Shown one piece after another: positions 1 through 6,778 of a DNA stretch of 7,496 nt. The notes beneath the pieces are model-generated. The model did no database searches. It saw nothing but the letters and a program-made list of their open reading frames with translations, and was not told the DNA's origin. The position numbers were made by a program, and so were the translations under genes. The stretch spans positions 1 to 7,496 of the forward strand of contig JABEVI010000189.1 in assembly GCA_013044085.1 (NCBI GenBank). The letters are read 5' to 3'. Every line of letters starts with the position of its first letter. Positions within the stretch are counted from its first letter, which is position 1. This DNA is from Steroidobacteraceae bacterium (lineage in GTDB: Bacteria; Pseudomonadota; Gammaproteobacteria; Steroidobacterales; Steroidobacteraceae).

Positions 1-1080
1 CAGTTCGCGGGTGAAACCGCTCTCGAACATCAGATAACTCATCAATTGCATGCCGGCCGCGCCGCCCGCGCCCACGGTGCGCAGCAGGATCCGCAGGCTG
101 CGCGGCAACGAGGCGACGTGGCGGCCGGCGATGAGTGTCAGATCGCGCGAGGGATTCAATATCAGGGTTTCGACCCGGCGCGCGCCGGAATAGCGGTTAT
201 GCAGCGCGATCCTCTCGACGTCGGCGTCGACGTGATTCCAGAACAGCGAGTCGAGCATCAGGCCGAACATCTGTCCATAACCCGGCTCGGCCGGCAGGCG
301 CGCTGGCTCACCGGCTGCCGCGCCCGGAACGCGGACGATTCTGGCGCCGGCGCTGCCGACGCCGACCACCAGAATCCGCTCGGCACCGAGATGAAACGCC
401 GGGCCGAGCGGCGAACTCTGCCGCATGGCGCCATCGCCATAGTAGCCGTCGGCGAGCCGCACGGGCCGGAACAGGAACGGAATCGACAAGCTGGCCATCA
501 GGTGTTCGAGCCGGATGGGCGTGTGCACACCATGCCGGTTGGCACGCCACCAGGGTTCGATATCCGCAATTGCATCGTAGAACGTGACCGATTCGGCGTC
601 CTGGTAGCTGGTCGCCGAGATCCCGAGCGCCCGCAGCGAGCCGTGCGCGAGCCCGCGGGTGATGCCGTCGAAATGCAGACGCTCGCGCAACAGCGTCCAC
701 AGCGGCGCATTGTCGAACAAGGCATGCGGAGATTGCACGAGCAGGCCGCCGCTCATCAGCGCCGTGAACCAATGCATCCCCGAGCGCAGCATGCTCGCCG
801 CGTCGGCGCGAAACACCTGTTCGACCCGAAAGTTGCGCCAGACCCGCTCGAGCGTGTGCACCGCGCGCTTGAAGTGCGCCGCCTCGGCCGCGAGCGCCAC
901 CGCGCTGACCGCGCCCGCGGAGGTGCCGGTGATCACGGGAAAGGGATTGCCCGCTCGACGCGGCAGGAACTGGGCGATGCCCTTCAGCACACCGACCTGA
1001 TAGGCGGAACGCGCGCCGCCGCCCAGCAGCACGATGCCGCAGGTCGGGTGCAGTTCAGGAGAGCGCGCCAATCGCCTCAT
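1..1080 (-). CDS. patatin-like phospholipase, partial (C-terminus beyond left edge)
   Basis: Predicted serine acyl-hydrolase of the patatin family, which cleaves acyl chains from lipids with a Ser-Asp dyad. Reading the minus strand from ATG at 1080 gives 360 open codons up to base 1 with no stop, so the C-terminus is missing. Visible motifs in order are the glycine-rich oxyanion loop GGGARSAYQ (residues 20-28), the nucleophile elbow GTSAG (52-56, Ser54) and the DGA motif with the likely catalytic Asp216 inside GYYGDGAMR. No signal peptide is seen, so a cytoplasmic or peripheral location is likely. The start lies 26 nt inside the end of the VWA gene and has no clear Shine-Dalgarno, so translation is probably coupled to that gene. 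A later in-frame start (TTG at 1071) cannot be excluded. The substrate is unknown. The family assignment is firm; the role is not. Confidence 0.9.
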   Translation of the reverse strand, partial: MRRLARSPELHPTCGIVLLGGGARSAYQVGVLKGIAQFLPRRAGNPFPVITGTSAGAVSAVALAAEAAHFKRAVHTLERVWRNFRVEQVFRADAASMLRSGMHWFTALMSGGLLVQSPHALFDNAPLWTLLRERLHFDGITRGLAHGSLRALGISATSYQDAESVTFYDAIADIEPWWRANRHGVHTPIRLEHLMASLSIPFLFRPVRLADGYYGDGAMRQSSPLGPAFHLGAERILVVGVGSAGARIVRVPGAAAGEPARLPAEPGYGQMFGLMLDSLFWNHVDADVERIALHNRYSGARRVETLILNPSRDLTLIAGRHVASLPRSLRILLRTVGAGGAAGMQLMSYLMFESGFTREL

Positions 1081-2230
1081 CCAGGCCGGCCAGGCTCAGC
1101 GGATACATGCGCCCTTCGAGCAGTTCGTGTGTCAGGGCGATCGACCGGGTCTGCCGCCACGAAGACTCCGGCTGCGGATTGATCCAGGCGTGGCGCTCGT
1201 AGGTGCGCAGCAGCCGGCGCAGCCAGGTTTCGCCGGATTCGGCGTTCCAGTGCTCGACGCTGCCGCCGGCCTCGGTGATCTCGTAGGGACTCATGCTCGC
1301 ATCGCCGACGATGATGAGCCGGTAGTCCCGGCCGTAGGTGCGCATCAGCTCGAAGGTGCCCATCTCGGTTCCGGCACGACGCCGATTGTCGCGCCATAGC
1401 CGCTCGTAGGGGAAATTGTGGAAATAATACTGCTCGAGGTGCTTGAATTCGCTGCGTGCCGCCGAGAACAGCTCCGCCGAGGTGCGCACATGCTCATCCA
1501 TCGAACCGCCCACGTCGAGCAGCAGCAGCACCTTGACGATGTTGCGGCGCTCGGCAACCATCTTGATGTCGAGCCAGCCGCCGGCCCGCGCCGTCGCATC
1601 GATGGTGTCCGCAAGCGCAAATTCCTGGGCGCCGCCGCGGCGGGCAAAGCGTCGTAGCCGGCGCAGGGCGAGCTTCATGTTGCGCGTGCCGAGCTCGACC
1701 CCATCGTCGAAATTTTTGAATTCCCGCAGGTCCCAGACCTTCACCGCGCGGCGCTGGCGCGAGCCGTCCTGGCCGATGCGCACCCCCTCGGGGTTGTAGC
1801 CATAGGCTCCGAACGGCGAAGTGCCGGCGGTGCCGATCCACTTGCTGCCGCCTTGGTGCCTGCCCTGCTGTTCGGCGAGGCGCTCGCGCAACGCCTCCAT
1901 CAGCGCCTCCCAGCCGCCGAGCGCAGCCACACGTGCCTTCTCCTCCTCCGAGAGCCCACCCTCGGCGAGCTTGCGCAGCCAGTCCTCGGGCAAATCGCGC
2001 GCGAGCAGCTCAAAGGCCTCGAGGACCCCGTTGAAATGGGCCGCGAAGGCCCGGTCGAATCGATCGAAGTGCCGCTCGTCCTTGACGAGGCAGCAACGGG
2101 ACAGGAAATAGAAGCGCTCGGCATCCGCCTCGGCAAGCCCGGCACGCAAGGCCTCGAGCAGGGTCAGGAATTCCGGGATCGTCACCGGCACGCCGGCATC
2201 GCGCAAGGCCAGGAAGAACTTAACGAGCAT
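1055..2230 (-). CDS. CoxE-like von Willebrand factor A domain protein
   Basis: A 391-residue cytoplasmic protein of the CoxE-type VWA family, the usual partner of MoxR AAA+ ATPases. The N-terminal helical part (about 1-125) begins with the family's typical MLVKFFLALRDAGVPVT. A basic linker follows, and the VWA domain occupies roughly residues 230-391. The metal-ion-dependent adhesion site (MIDAS) reads DVGGSMD (239-245), with a later acidic residue in IVGDASMS (Asp310). The first MIDAS serine is replaced by glycine, which I recall as common in this family. The C-terminus GRMYPLSLAGLDEAI is also typical. The ATG overlaps the end of the MoxR gene by 11 nt (ATGCTCGTTAA) with no strong Shine-Dalgarno, so translation is probably coupled. 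By analogy with NorD, CoxE and CbbO it may bind a client enzyme and link it to the ATPase. The client is unknown and no gene symbol is justified. Confidence 0.92.
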   Translation of the reverse strand: MLVKFFLALRDAGVPVTIPEFLTLLEALRAGLAEADAERFYFLSRCCLVKDERHFDRFDRAFAAHFNGVLEAFELLARDLPEDWLRKLAEGGLSEEEKARVAALGGWEALMEALRERLAEQQGRHQGGSKWIGTAGTSPFGAYGYNPEGVRIGQDGSRQRRAVKVWDLREFKNFDDGVELGTRNMKLALRRLRRFARRGGAQEFALADTIDATARAGGWLDIKMVAERRNIVKVLLLLDVGGSMDEHVRTSAELFSAARSEFKHLEQYYFHNFPYERLWRDNRRRAGTEMGTFELMRTYGRDYRLIIVGDASMSPYEITEAGGSVEHWNAESGETWLRRLLRTYERHAWINPQPESSWRQTRSIALTHELLEGRMYPLSLAGLDEAIGALS

Positions 2231-3071
2231 TCCGGCGGCTGAGGAAGACGAGTTGCTCGAACAGATGCAAGTCCTGCTCGTTCTTCAACAGCGCCCCGTG
2301 CAGCGGCGGGATCAGGCAGCGGGCATCATCGCCGCGCAGCGCCGCCGGATCGATATCCTCGGCGACCAGCAGTTTGATCCAGTCGAGCAGTTCCGAGGTC
2401 GTCGGCTTCTTCTTCAGACCCGGCGTCTCGCGCAGGCGGAAGAAGGTCGCGAGCGCCTCGCGAACCAGATCGGCCTTCAGGTCCGCGAAGTGCACCTCGA
2501 CGATCCGCCGCATCGTCGCCTCGTCGGGGAAGCGGATGTAGTGAAAGAAGCAGCGTCGCAGGAAGGCATCCGGCAGTTCCTTCTCGTTGTTGCTCGTGAT
2601 CACGATGATCGGCCGGTGTCTCGCCCGCACGGTCTCGCGCGTCTCGTAGACGTAGAACTCCATCCGGTCCAGCTCGCGCAGCAGATCGTTCGGAAATTCG
2701 ATGTCGGCCTTGTCGATTTCATCGATCAGCAACACCGGCTGCACGTCGCTGTCGAACGCCTCCCAGAGATTGCCCTTGACGATGTAGTTGCGGATGTCCT
2801 GGACGCGTGCGTCGCCGAGTTGCGAATCGCGCAGCCGGGACACCGCATCGTACTCGTACAAGCCCTGCTGCGCCTTGGTGGTCGACTTGACGTGCCACTC
2901 GAGCAGCGGTTTGCCGAGGGCCCGCGCGATTTCGGTCGCGAGCAGCGTCTTTCCGGTCCCCGGCTCGCCCTTGATGAGGAGCGGGCGCGAGAGCACGATC
3001 GCGGCATTCACCGCCGCCATCAGGTCGGGGGTGGCGATGTATCGGTCGGTGCCCTCGAACTGGCCGCCCAC
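2220..3071 (-). CDS. MoxR-family AAA+ ATPase
   Basis: A 283-residue AAA+ ATPase of the MoxR group, ring-forming chaperone-like enzymes that work with VWA proteins. Visible motifs are Walker A GEPGTGKT (residues 35-42), Walker B VLLIDE (113-118), sensor 1 in ITSNNEKELP (Asn161/Asn162) and the arginine-finger region AFLRRCFFH (169-177), followed by a helical lid domain to the C-terminus. The start is GTG at 3071. An in-frame stop lies at 3087-3089 and no other start codon falls between, while the family's conserved FEGTDRYIAT begins at residue 5, so this start is almost forced. It begins 4 nt after the pykA stop, within a G-rich stretch without a good Shine-Dalgarno, which suggests reinitiation after pykA. 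It overlaps the VWA gene downstream, its likely functional partner. The MoxR subfamily needs a tree to decide; the client is unknown. Confidence 0.95.
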   Translation of the reverse strand: MGGQFEGTDRYIATPDLMAAVNAAIVLSRPLLIKGEPGTGKTLLATEIARALGKPLLEWHVKSTTKAQQGLYEYDAVSRLRDSQLGDARVQDIRNYIVKGNLWEAFDSDVQPVLLIDEIDKADIEFPNDLLRELDRMEFYVYETRETVRARHRPIIVITSNNEKELPDAFLRRCFFHYIRFPDEATMRRIVEVHFADLKADLVREALATFFRLRETPGLKKKPTTSELLDWIKLLVAEDIDPAALRGDDARCLIPPLHGALLKNEQDLHLFEQLVFLSRRNAR

Positions 3072-3075
3072 CCGC

Positions 3076-4518
3076 TCAGCCGCCCGTCACGCGCACGATC
3101 TGCATCGAGTTCGTGCCGCCGGACACGCCGCTCAGTTCGCCCTTGGTGATGATCACCAGATCCCCGTCCTTGACGAGCTGCAGGTCGAGCAGCTGGCGGA
3201 ATATCGAGCGATGCAGCGCCTGCGGATCGGCGTGCGTCACGTCATAGGCGACCGGGTAGACGCCGCGGTACAGGGTCACGCGGCCGATGGTCTCGGCTTG
3301 TCGGGTGAAGGCGTAGATCGGTATGTCCGAACGCACGCGCGACATCCAAAGGGTCGTCGAACCGGACTCGGTCAGCGCGACGATCGCCTTGACGCTCAGG
3401 TGATTGGCCGTATACATGACCGCCGCCGCGATCGCCTCGTCGCTGCGCTCGAACTGGCCGCTCGTCCTCAGGCGCACACGTTGATGCGTATCCTGGTATT
3501 TTTCGGCGCCGAGAATGATCTGCGACATCGCCTCGACGACTTTGACCGGGTGCTTGCCCGACGCGGTCTCCGCCGAGAGCATCACCGCATCGCTCCCTTC
3601 CATTACCGCGTTGGCGACGTCCGAGACCTCGGCGCGGGTCGGAATCGTGTTCACGATCATCGACTCCATCATCTGGGTCGCGGTGATGACGACACGGTTC
3701 TGGTGCCGCGCCTCCTGGATGATCTGCTTCTGCAGCCCGGCCAGTTCCGCAAAACCCATCTCCACGCCGAGGTCGCCGCGCGCGACCATGACGGCATCGC
3801 TCGCGTGCACGAGCGTGGCAAGGTTCTCGATGGCCTCCGCCCGCTCGATCTTGGCGACGAGCAGCGCATGGCCGCCCGCCTCGCGCATCAAGCCTCGGGC
3901 CTCTTCGATGTCGGCGGCGTCGCGCGCGAACGACACCGCCAGATAATCCACGCCGAGCGAGGCCGCGGCGCGTATGTCCTGGCGGTCCTTTTCGGTCAGC
4001 GCGCCGGCGGAAAGCCCGCCACCCTGGCGGTTGATGCCCTTGTTGTTGCCGAGTTCACCGCCGACCAGCACGCGGGTATGGATTCTCGGCCCGTCGATGC
4101 TCTGCACCTGCAGGCTGATCTGGCCGTCGTTGAGCAGCAGCACGTCGCCCGCGAACACATCCGCGGGCAGCTTCTTGTAGGCGATGCCGACCGCCTCCGC
4201 GGTGCCCGCGTCCGTCGCGAGCGAGGCGTCGAGCGTGAAGCGCGCGCCATCGGCAAGTTGCACCGGGCCCGCCGCGAATCGCTCGATCCTTATCTTCGGC
4301 CCTTGAAGGTCGCCGAGCACGCCGACATAGCGGCCGGCCGCGGCGGCGGCCGCGCGGACCCGTTCCACGCGGCGGCCGTGGTCGGCAATCTGGCCGTGCG
4401 AGAAATTCAGGCGCACCACATCGACACCGCCGCGCAAAATACCCGCCAGGACGTCCGCATCGTCGGTCGCGGGGCCGAGCGTCGCGACGATCTTCGTGCG
4501 CCGAAGTACGGTGCTCAT
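3076..4518 (-). CDS. pykA: pyruvate kinase (PykA type)
   Basis: Converts phosphoenolpyruvate and ADP to pyruvate and ATP, the last step of glycolysis, in the cytoplasm. The 480 residues equal the length of E. coli PykA, and the protein aligns with it end to end. Visible features are the N-terminal RRTKIVATLGPATD (6-19), NFSHG (38-42), DLQGPKIR (70-77), the catalytic lysine in VAKIERAE (Lys223, Glu225), the metal-binding ARGDLG (246-251), ITATQMMESM (278-287) and PTRAEVSDVANAV (293-305). The C-terminal regulatory domain ends GTNSMQIVRV. Lys75 in QGPKIR marks the K+-independent group of pyruvate kinases. The ATG overlaps the pgk stop as ATGA, with AGAGGG at 4523-4528 as ribosome binding site, so translation is probably coupled to pgk. 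The gene is intact and ordinary; moxR follows after 4 nt. Confidence 0.98.
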   Translation of the reverse strand: MSTVLRRTKIVATLGPATDDADVLAGILRGGVDVVRLNFSHGQIADHGRRVERVRAAAAAAGRYVGVLGDLQGPKIRIERFAAGPVQLADGARFTLDASLATDAGTAEAVGIAYKKLPADVFAGDVLLLNDGQISLQVQSIDGPRIHTRVLVGGELGNNKGINRQGGGLSAGALTEKDRQDIRAAASLGVDYLAVSFARDAADIEEARGLMREAGGHALLVAKIERAEAIENLATLVHASDAVMVARGDLGVEMGFAELAGLQKQIIQEARHQNRVVITATQMMESMIVNTIPTRAEVSDVANAVMEGSDAVMLSAETASGKHPVKVVEAMSQIILGAEKYQDTHQRVRLRTSGQFERSDEAIAAAVMYTANHLSVKAIVALTESGSTTLWMSRVRSDIPIYAFTRQAETIGRVTLYRGVYPVAYDVTHADPQALHRSIFRQLLDLQLVKDGDLVIITKGELSGVSGGTNSMQIVRVTGG

Positions 4519-5690
4519 TGGACCCTCTGTTCGAGCATCTGCACCGCCGGCAGCTTCTTGCCCTCGACGAACTCCAGAAACGCACCGCCGCCGGTGGATA
4601 TGTAGGAGATGCTCTCCTCGACGTTGTACTTCTCGATCGCCGCCAGCGTGTCACCGCCCCCGGCGAGCGAGAACGCCTTGCTGCGCGCGATCGCATTGGC
4701 GAGCGCGCGGGTTCCCTCGCCGAATTGCGCGAACTCGAACACGCCGACCGGTCCGTTCCAGATGATCGTGCCGGCCGTGGCGAGGATCTTGGCGAGCCGC
4801 TCCGAGGAGTCCGGGCCGATGTCGAGGATCATTTCGTCGGCCGTCACCGCATCGACCGGCTTCACATCGGCTTCGGCGGTCGCCGAGAACTCCTTGGCGA
4901 CGACCACGTCGGTCGGCATCGGAATCTCGATGCCGCGCCGTTTCGCCTGCTCGCTCAGGCGGTTGCAGATGTCGAGCATGTCCGGTTCATACAATGACTT
5001 GCCGACATTGCGTCCCTGTGCGGCCAGGAAGGTGTTGGCGATGCCGCCACCGACGATCAGACCATCGACCTTGGCGAGCAGAGCTTCGAGCACGGTGAGC
5101 TTCGTCGACACCTTGGAACCGGCGACGATCGCGATCATCGGTCTCGCCGGCTTCTCGAGCGCCCGCTCGAGCGCGGTCAGCTCATTCACGAGCAGCGGTC
5201 CGGCACAGGCGATCGGGGCGTACTTGGCCACCGCGTGCGTGCTCGCCTCGGCGCGGTGTGCCGTGCCGAAGGCGTCCATCACGTAGATGTCGCAGAGCGC
5301 GGCCATTTTACGGGCGAGCTCCTCGGAATCCTTCTTCTCGCCCTTGTTGAAGCGCACGTTCTCGAGGAGCACCGCCTGGCCCTCCTCGACTTGCACGCCG
5401 TCGAGCCAGTCTCGCCGCAACGGCACCGGCACGCCGAGCAGCTCGCCGAGCCGCTTCGCGACCGGGGCAAGCGAGGCGGCCTCGCTGAATTTGCCCTCCT
5501 CCGGCCGGCCGAGATGCGACATCAGCATCACACGCGCCCGCTGTTCGAGCGCGAGACGGATCGTCGGCAGCGCGGCCCGGATGCGTGCATCGCTCGTCAC
5601 GACACCGTCCTGGATCGGCACGTTCAGATCCTCCCGGATCAGCACGCGTTTGCCGCCGAGCGCGCAGTTCGTCATCTTCTTGACGTTCAA
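4515..5690 (-). CDS. pgk: phosphoglycerate kinase (TTG start)
   Basis: Transfers phosphate between 1,3-bisphosphoglycerate and ADP, giving 3-phosphoglycerate and ATP; it acts in glycolysis, gluconeogenesis and, where present, the Calvin cycle. The 391 residues are normal for a bacterial monomeric Pgk. Visible motifs are REDLNVP (19-25), SHLGRP (58-63), ENVRFNKGEKK (110-120), AFGTAHRA (140-147), GSKVSTKL (191-198), VGGGIANTF (213-221), WNGPVGVFE (311-319), AGGGDTLA (343-350) and STGGGAFLEF (365-374). The start is taken as TTG at 5690, because AGGAG lies 7 nt upstream (5698-5702) and the product MNVKKMTNCAL then matches the E. coli start MSVIKMTDLDL. The alternative ATG at 5675 would remove five residues and lacks a good ribosome binding site. 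The gene follows gap after 31 nt and its stop overlaps the pykA start as ATGA. Confidence 0.98.
   Translation of the reverse strand: MNVKKMTNCALGGKRVLIREDLNVPIQDGVVTSDARIRAALPTIRLALEQRARVMLMSHLGRPEEGKFSEAASLAPVAKRLGELLGVPVPLRRDWLDGVQVEEGQAVLLENVRFNKGEKKDSEELARKMAALCDIYVMDAFGTAHRAEASTHAVAKYAPIACAGPLLVNELTALERALEKPARPMIAIVAGSKVSTKLTVLEALLAKVDGLIVGGGIANTFLAAQGRNVGKSLYEPDMLDICNRLSEQAKRRGIEIPMPTDVVVAKEFSATAEADVKPVDAVTADEMILDIGPDSSERLAKILATAGTIIWNGPVGVFEFAQFGEGTRALANAIARSKAFSLAGGGDTLAAIEKYNVEESISYISTGGGAFLEFVEGKKLPAVQMLEQRVQ
4523..4528 (-). promoter_or_regulatory. ribosome binding site of pykA (AGAGGG)
   Basis: AGAGGG lies within the last codons of pgk, 4 nt before the pykA ATG at 4518. It is a moderate match at slightly short spacing. 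Together with the ATGA overlap it suggests translation of pykA by ribosomes finishing pgk. Confidence 0.55.
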
Positions 5691-5697
5691 ACGCCAT

Positions 5698-5702
5698 CTC
5701 CT
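5698..5702 (-). promoter_or_regulatory. ribosome binding site of pgk (AGGAG)
   Basis: AGGAG stands 7 nt before the TTG at 5690, an ideal spacing, and supports that start. An out-of-frame ATG (5695-5697) lies directly against the site, too close to be used efficiently from it. Confidence 0.75.
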
Positions 5703-5721
5703 GTTCGCACGCCGGGCCCGC

Positions 5722-6735
5722 TCATCCGGCCTTCGACCAGGCGAGCGTCGTGTCGAGCATGCGGTTCGAGAAACCCCACTCGTTGTCGTACCACGCGCAG
5801 ACCTTCACGAGGTTGCCCTGCATGACCTTGGTGAGCGTCGAATCGTAGGTCGAAGAGGCGGGGTCGTGGTTGAAATCCACCGACACCAGCGGCTTGTCGT
5901 TGTAGGCGAGTATGCCCTTGAGCGCGCCGTTCGCGGCCTCGCGCACGATCGAATGGATCTCCTCGACGCTCGTGTTGCGAGCCGCCGTGAACGACAGGTC
6001 CACGACCGAGACGTTGATGGTGGGTACGCGGATCGCAAAGCCGTCGAGCTTGCCCTTCAATTCCGGCAGCACCAGGCCGACCGCGGCCGCCGCACCCGTC
6101 TTCGTCGGAATCATCGACATCGTCGCCGAGCGTGCCCGGCGCAGGTCGGAGTGATAGACGTCCGTCAAAACCTGGTCGTTGGTGTACGAATGCACGGTCG
6201 TCATGACGCCGGCGAGGATGCCGATCTTGTCGTTCAGCACCTTGGCGAGCGGCGCGAGACAGTTGGTCGTGCAGGAGGCGTTCGAGATCACCGTGTGGCT
6301 CGACTTGAGGACACCGTGGTTGACGCCGTAGACGACCGTCGCGTCGACGTCCTCGCCACCCGGCGCCGAGATCACCACCTTGCGCGCGCCGGCCGCGATG
6401 TGCGCCGAGGCCTTCGCCTTGGTCGCGAACAACCCGGTGCACTCCAGCACGAAATCGACGCCGAGGTCGCGCCACGGCAGCTTCGTCGGGTCCCGCTCGG
6501 CGACGACGCGAATGCGGTCGCCATTGACGACCATCGCGTCGCCATCGACGTGCACCTCGCCGGGAAAGCGTCCGTGCGCGGTGTCGTACTGCGTCAGGTG
6601 GGCGTTGGTGCGGGCGTCGCCGAGATCATTGATGGCGACGATGCCGATCTCGGCGGTGCGTTTTCCCTCGTACAGCGCGCGCAGGATGTTTCGGCCGATC
6701 CGTCCATAACCATTGATTGCCACTTTGATTGCCAT
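5722..6735 (-). CDS. gap: glyceraldehyde-3-phosphate dehydrogenase, type I
   Basis: Oxidises and phosphorylates glyceraldehyde-3-phosphate to 1,3-bisphosphoglycerate with reduction of NAD+; homotetrameric and cytoplasmic. The 337 residues are of normal length. Visible features are the Rossmann start AINGYGRIGRN (6-16), an acidic coenzyme-selecting residue in AINDLG (Asp37), the active-site ASCTTNC (Cys155) with His182 in VHSYTNDQ, the S-loop DLRRARSATMSM (197-208) followed by IPTKTGAAAAV, and the C-terminal WYDNEWGFSNRM (315-326). CTTNC and TKTGAA place it with true GAPDH, not with erythrose-4-phosphate dehydrogenase (Epd), which sits beside pgk in some enterobacteria. ATG at 6735 is chosen because GGAG lies 5 nt upstream and MAIKVAINGYG is the standard family start. 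The same frame stays open far into tkt, but that extension is not family sequence. It lies 43 nt after tkt and 31 nt before pgk. Confidence 0.98.
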   Translation of the reverse strand: MAIKVAINGYGRIGRNILRALYEGKRTAEIGIVAINDLGDARTNAHLTQYDTAHGRFPGEVHVDGDAMVVNGDRIRVVAERDPTKLPWRDLGVDFVLECTGLFATKAKASAHIAAGARKVVISAPGGEDVDATVVYGVNHGVLKSSHTVISNASCTTNCLAPLAKVLNDKIGILAGVMTTVHSYTNDQVLTDVYHSDLRRARSATMSMIPTKTGAAAAVGLVLPELKGKLDGFAIRVPTINVSVVDLSFTAARNTSVEEIHSIVREAANGALKGILAYNDKPLVSVDFNHDPASSTYDSTLTKVMQGNLVKVCAWYDNEWGFSNRMLDTTLAWSKAG

Positions 6736-6778
6736 CTGCTCTCCGTCCTCGTTTGAGTTTTGCCGATCAAGCCGCGAT
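6736..6778 (-). other. tkt-gap intergenic spacer
   Basis: The longest non-coding stretch in the window, 43 nt. It holds the gap ribosome binding site and a weak TTGA...TCAA inverted repeat with a 4-bp arm. There is no GC-rich hairpin with a T-run, so it does not look like a terminator, and I see no convincing -35/-10 pair. Confidence 0.6.
6741..6744 (-). promoter_or_regulatory. ribosome binding site of gap (GGAG)
   Basis: GGAG with 5 nt to the ATG at 6735, in the 43-nt tkt-gap spacer. A second purine-rich GAGGA at 6746-6750 is farther away. The site fixes the gap start. Confidence 0.65.

Noticed and set aside
46..1182. 378-codon plus-strand open frame opposite the patatin gene
   Set aside because: Low-complexity Arg/Ala/Gln-rich translation without motifs; the opposite strand carries an uninterrupted patatin frame with catalytic residues.
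2253..3149. 298-codon plus-strand open frame opposite moxR
   Set aside because: It lies antisense to an AAA+ gene with all motifs intact; no recognisable protein features.
2788..4605. 605-codon plus-strand open frame opposite pykA and the moxR start
   Set aside because: It is antisense to two clearly conserved genes, its translation is rich in Arg, His and Ala with no recognisable domain, and long antisense frames are expected in GC-rich coding DNA.
5308..5697. Minus-strand frame starting at the out-of-frame ATG next to the pgk ribosome binding site
   Set aside because: The ATG touches the AGGAG, too close for good initiation, and the translation is Arg-rich with no family similarity.
5722..6735. 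Gap as erythrose-4-phosphate dehydrogenase (Epd)
   Set aside because: The CTTNC active site, IPTKTGAA and WYDNEWGFSNRM segments fit true GAPDH, and the S-loop does not resemble Epd.
5287..6756. 489-codon plus-strand open frame opposite pgk and gap
   Set aside because: It is a shadow of two conserved enzymes, with Arg-rich composition and no family features.
6736..6778. Possible terminator or internal promoter between tkt and gap
   Set aside because: Only a 4-bp TTGA/TCAA repeat is present, with no GC-rich stem or T-run and no convincing -35/-10 elements.
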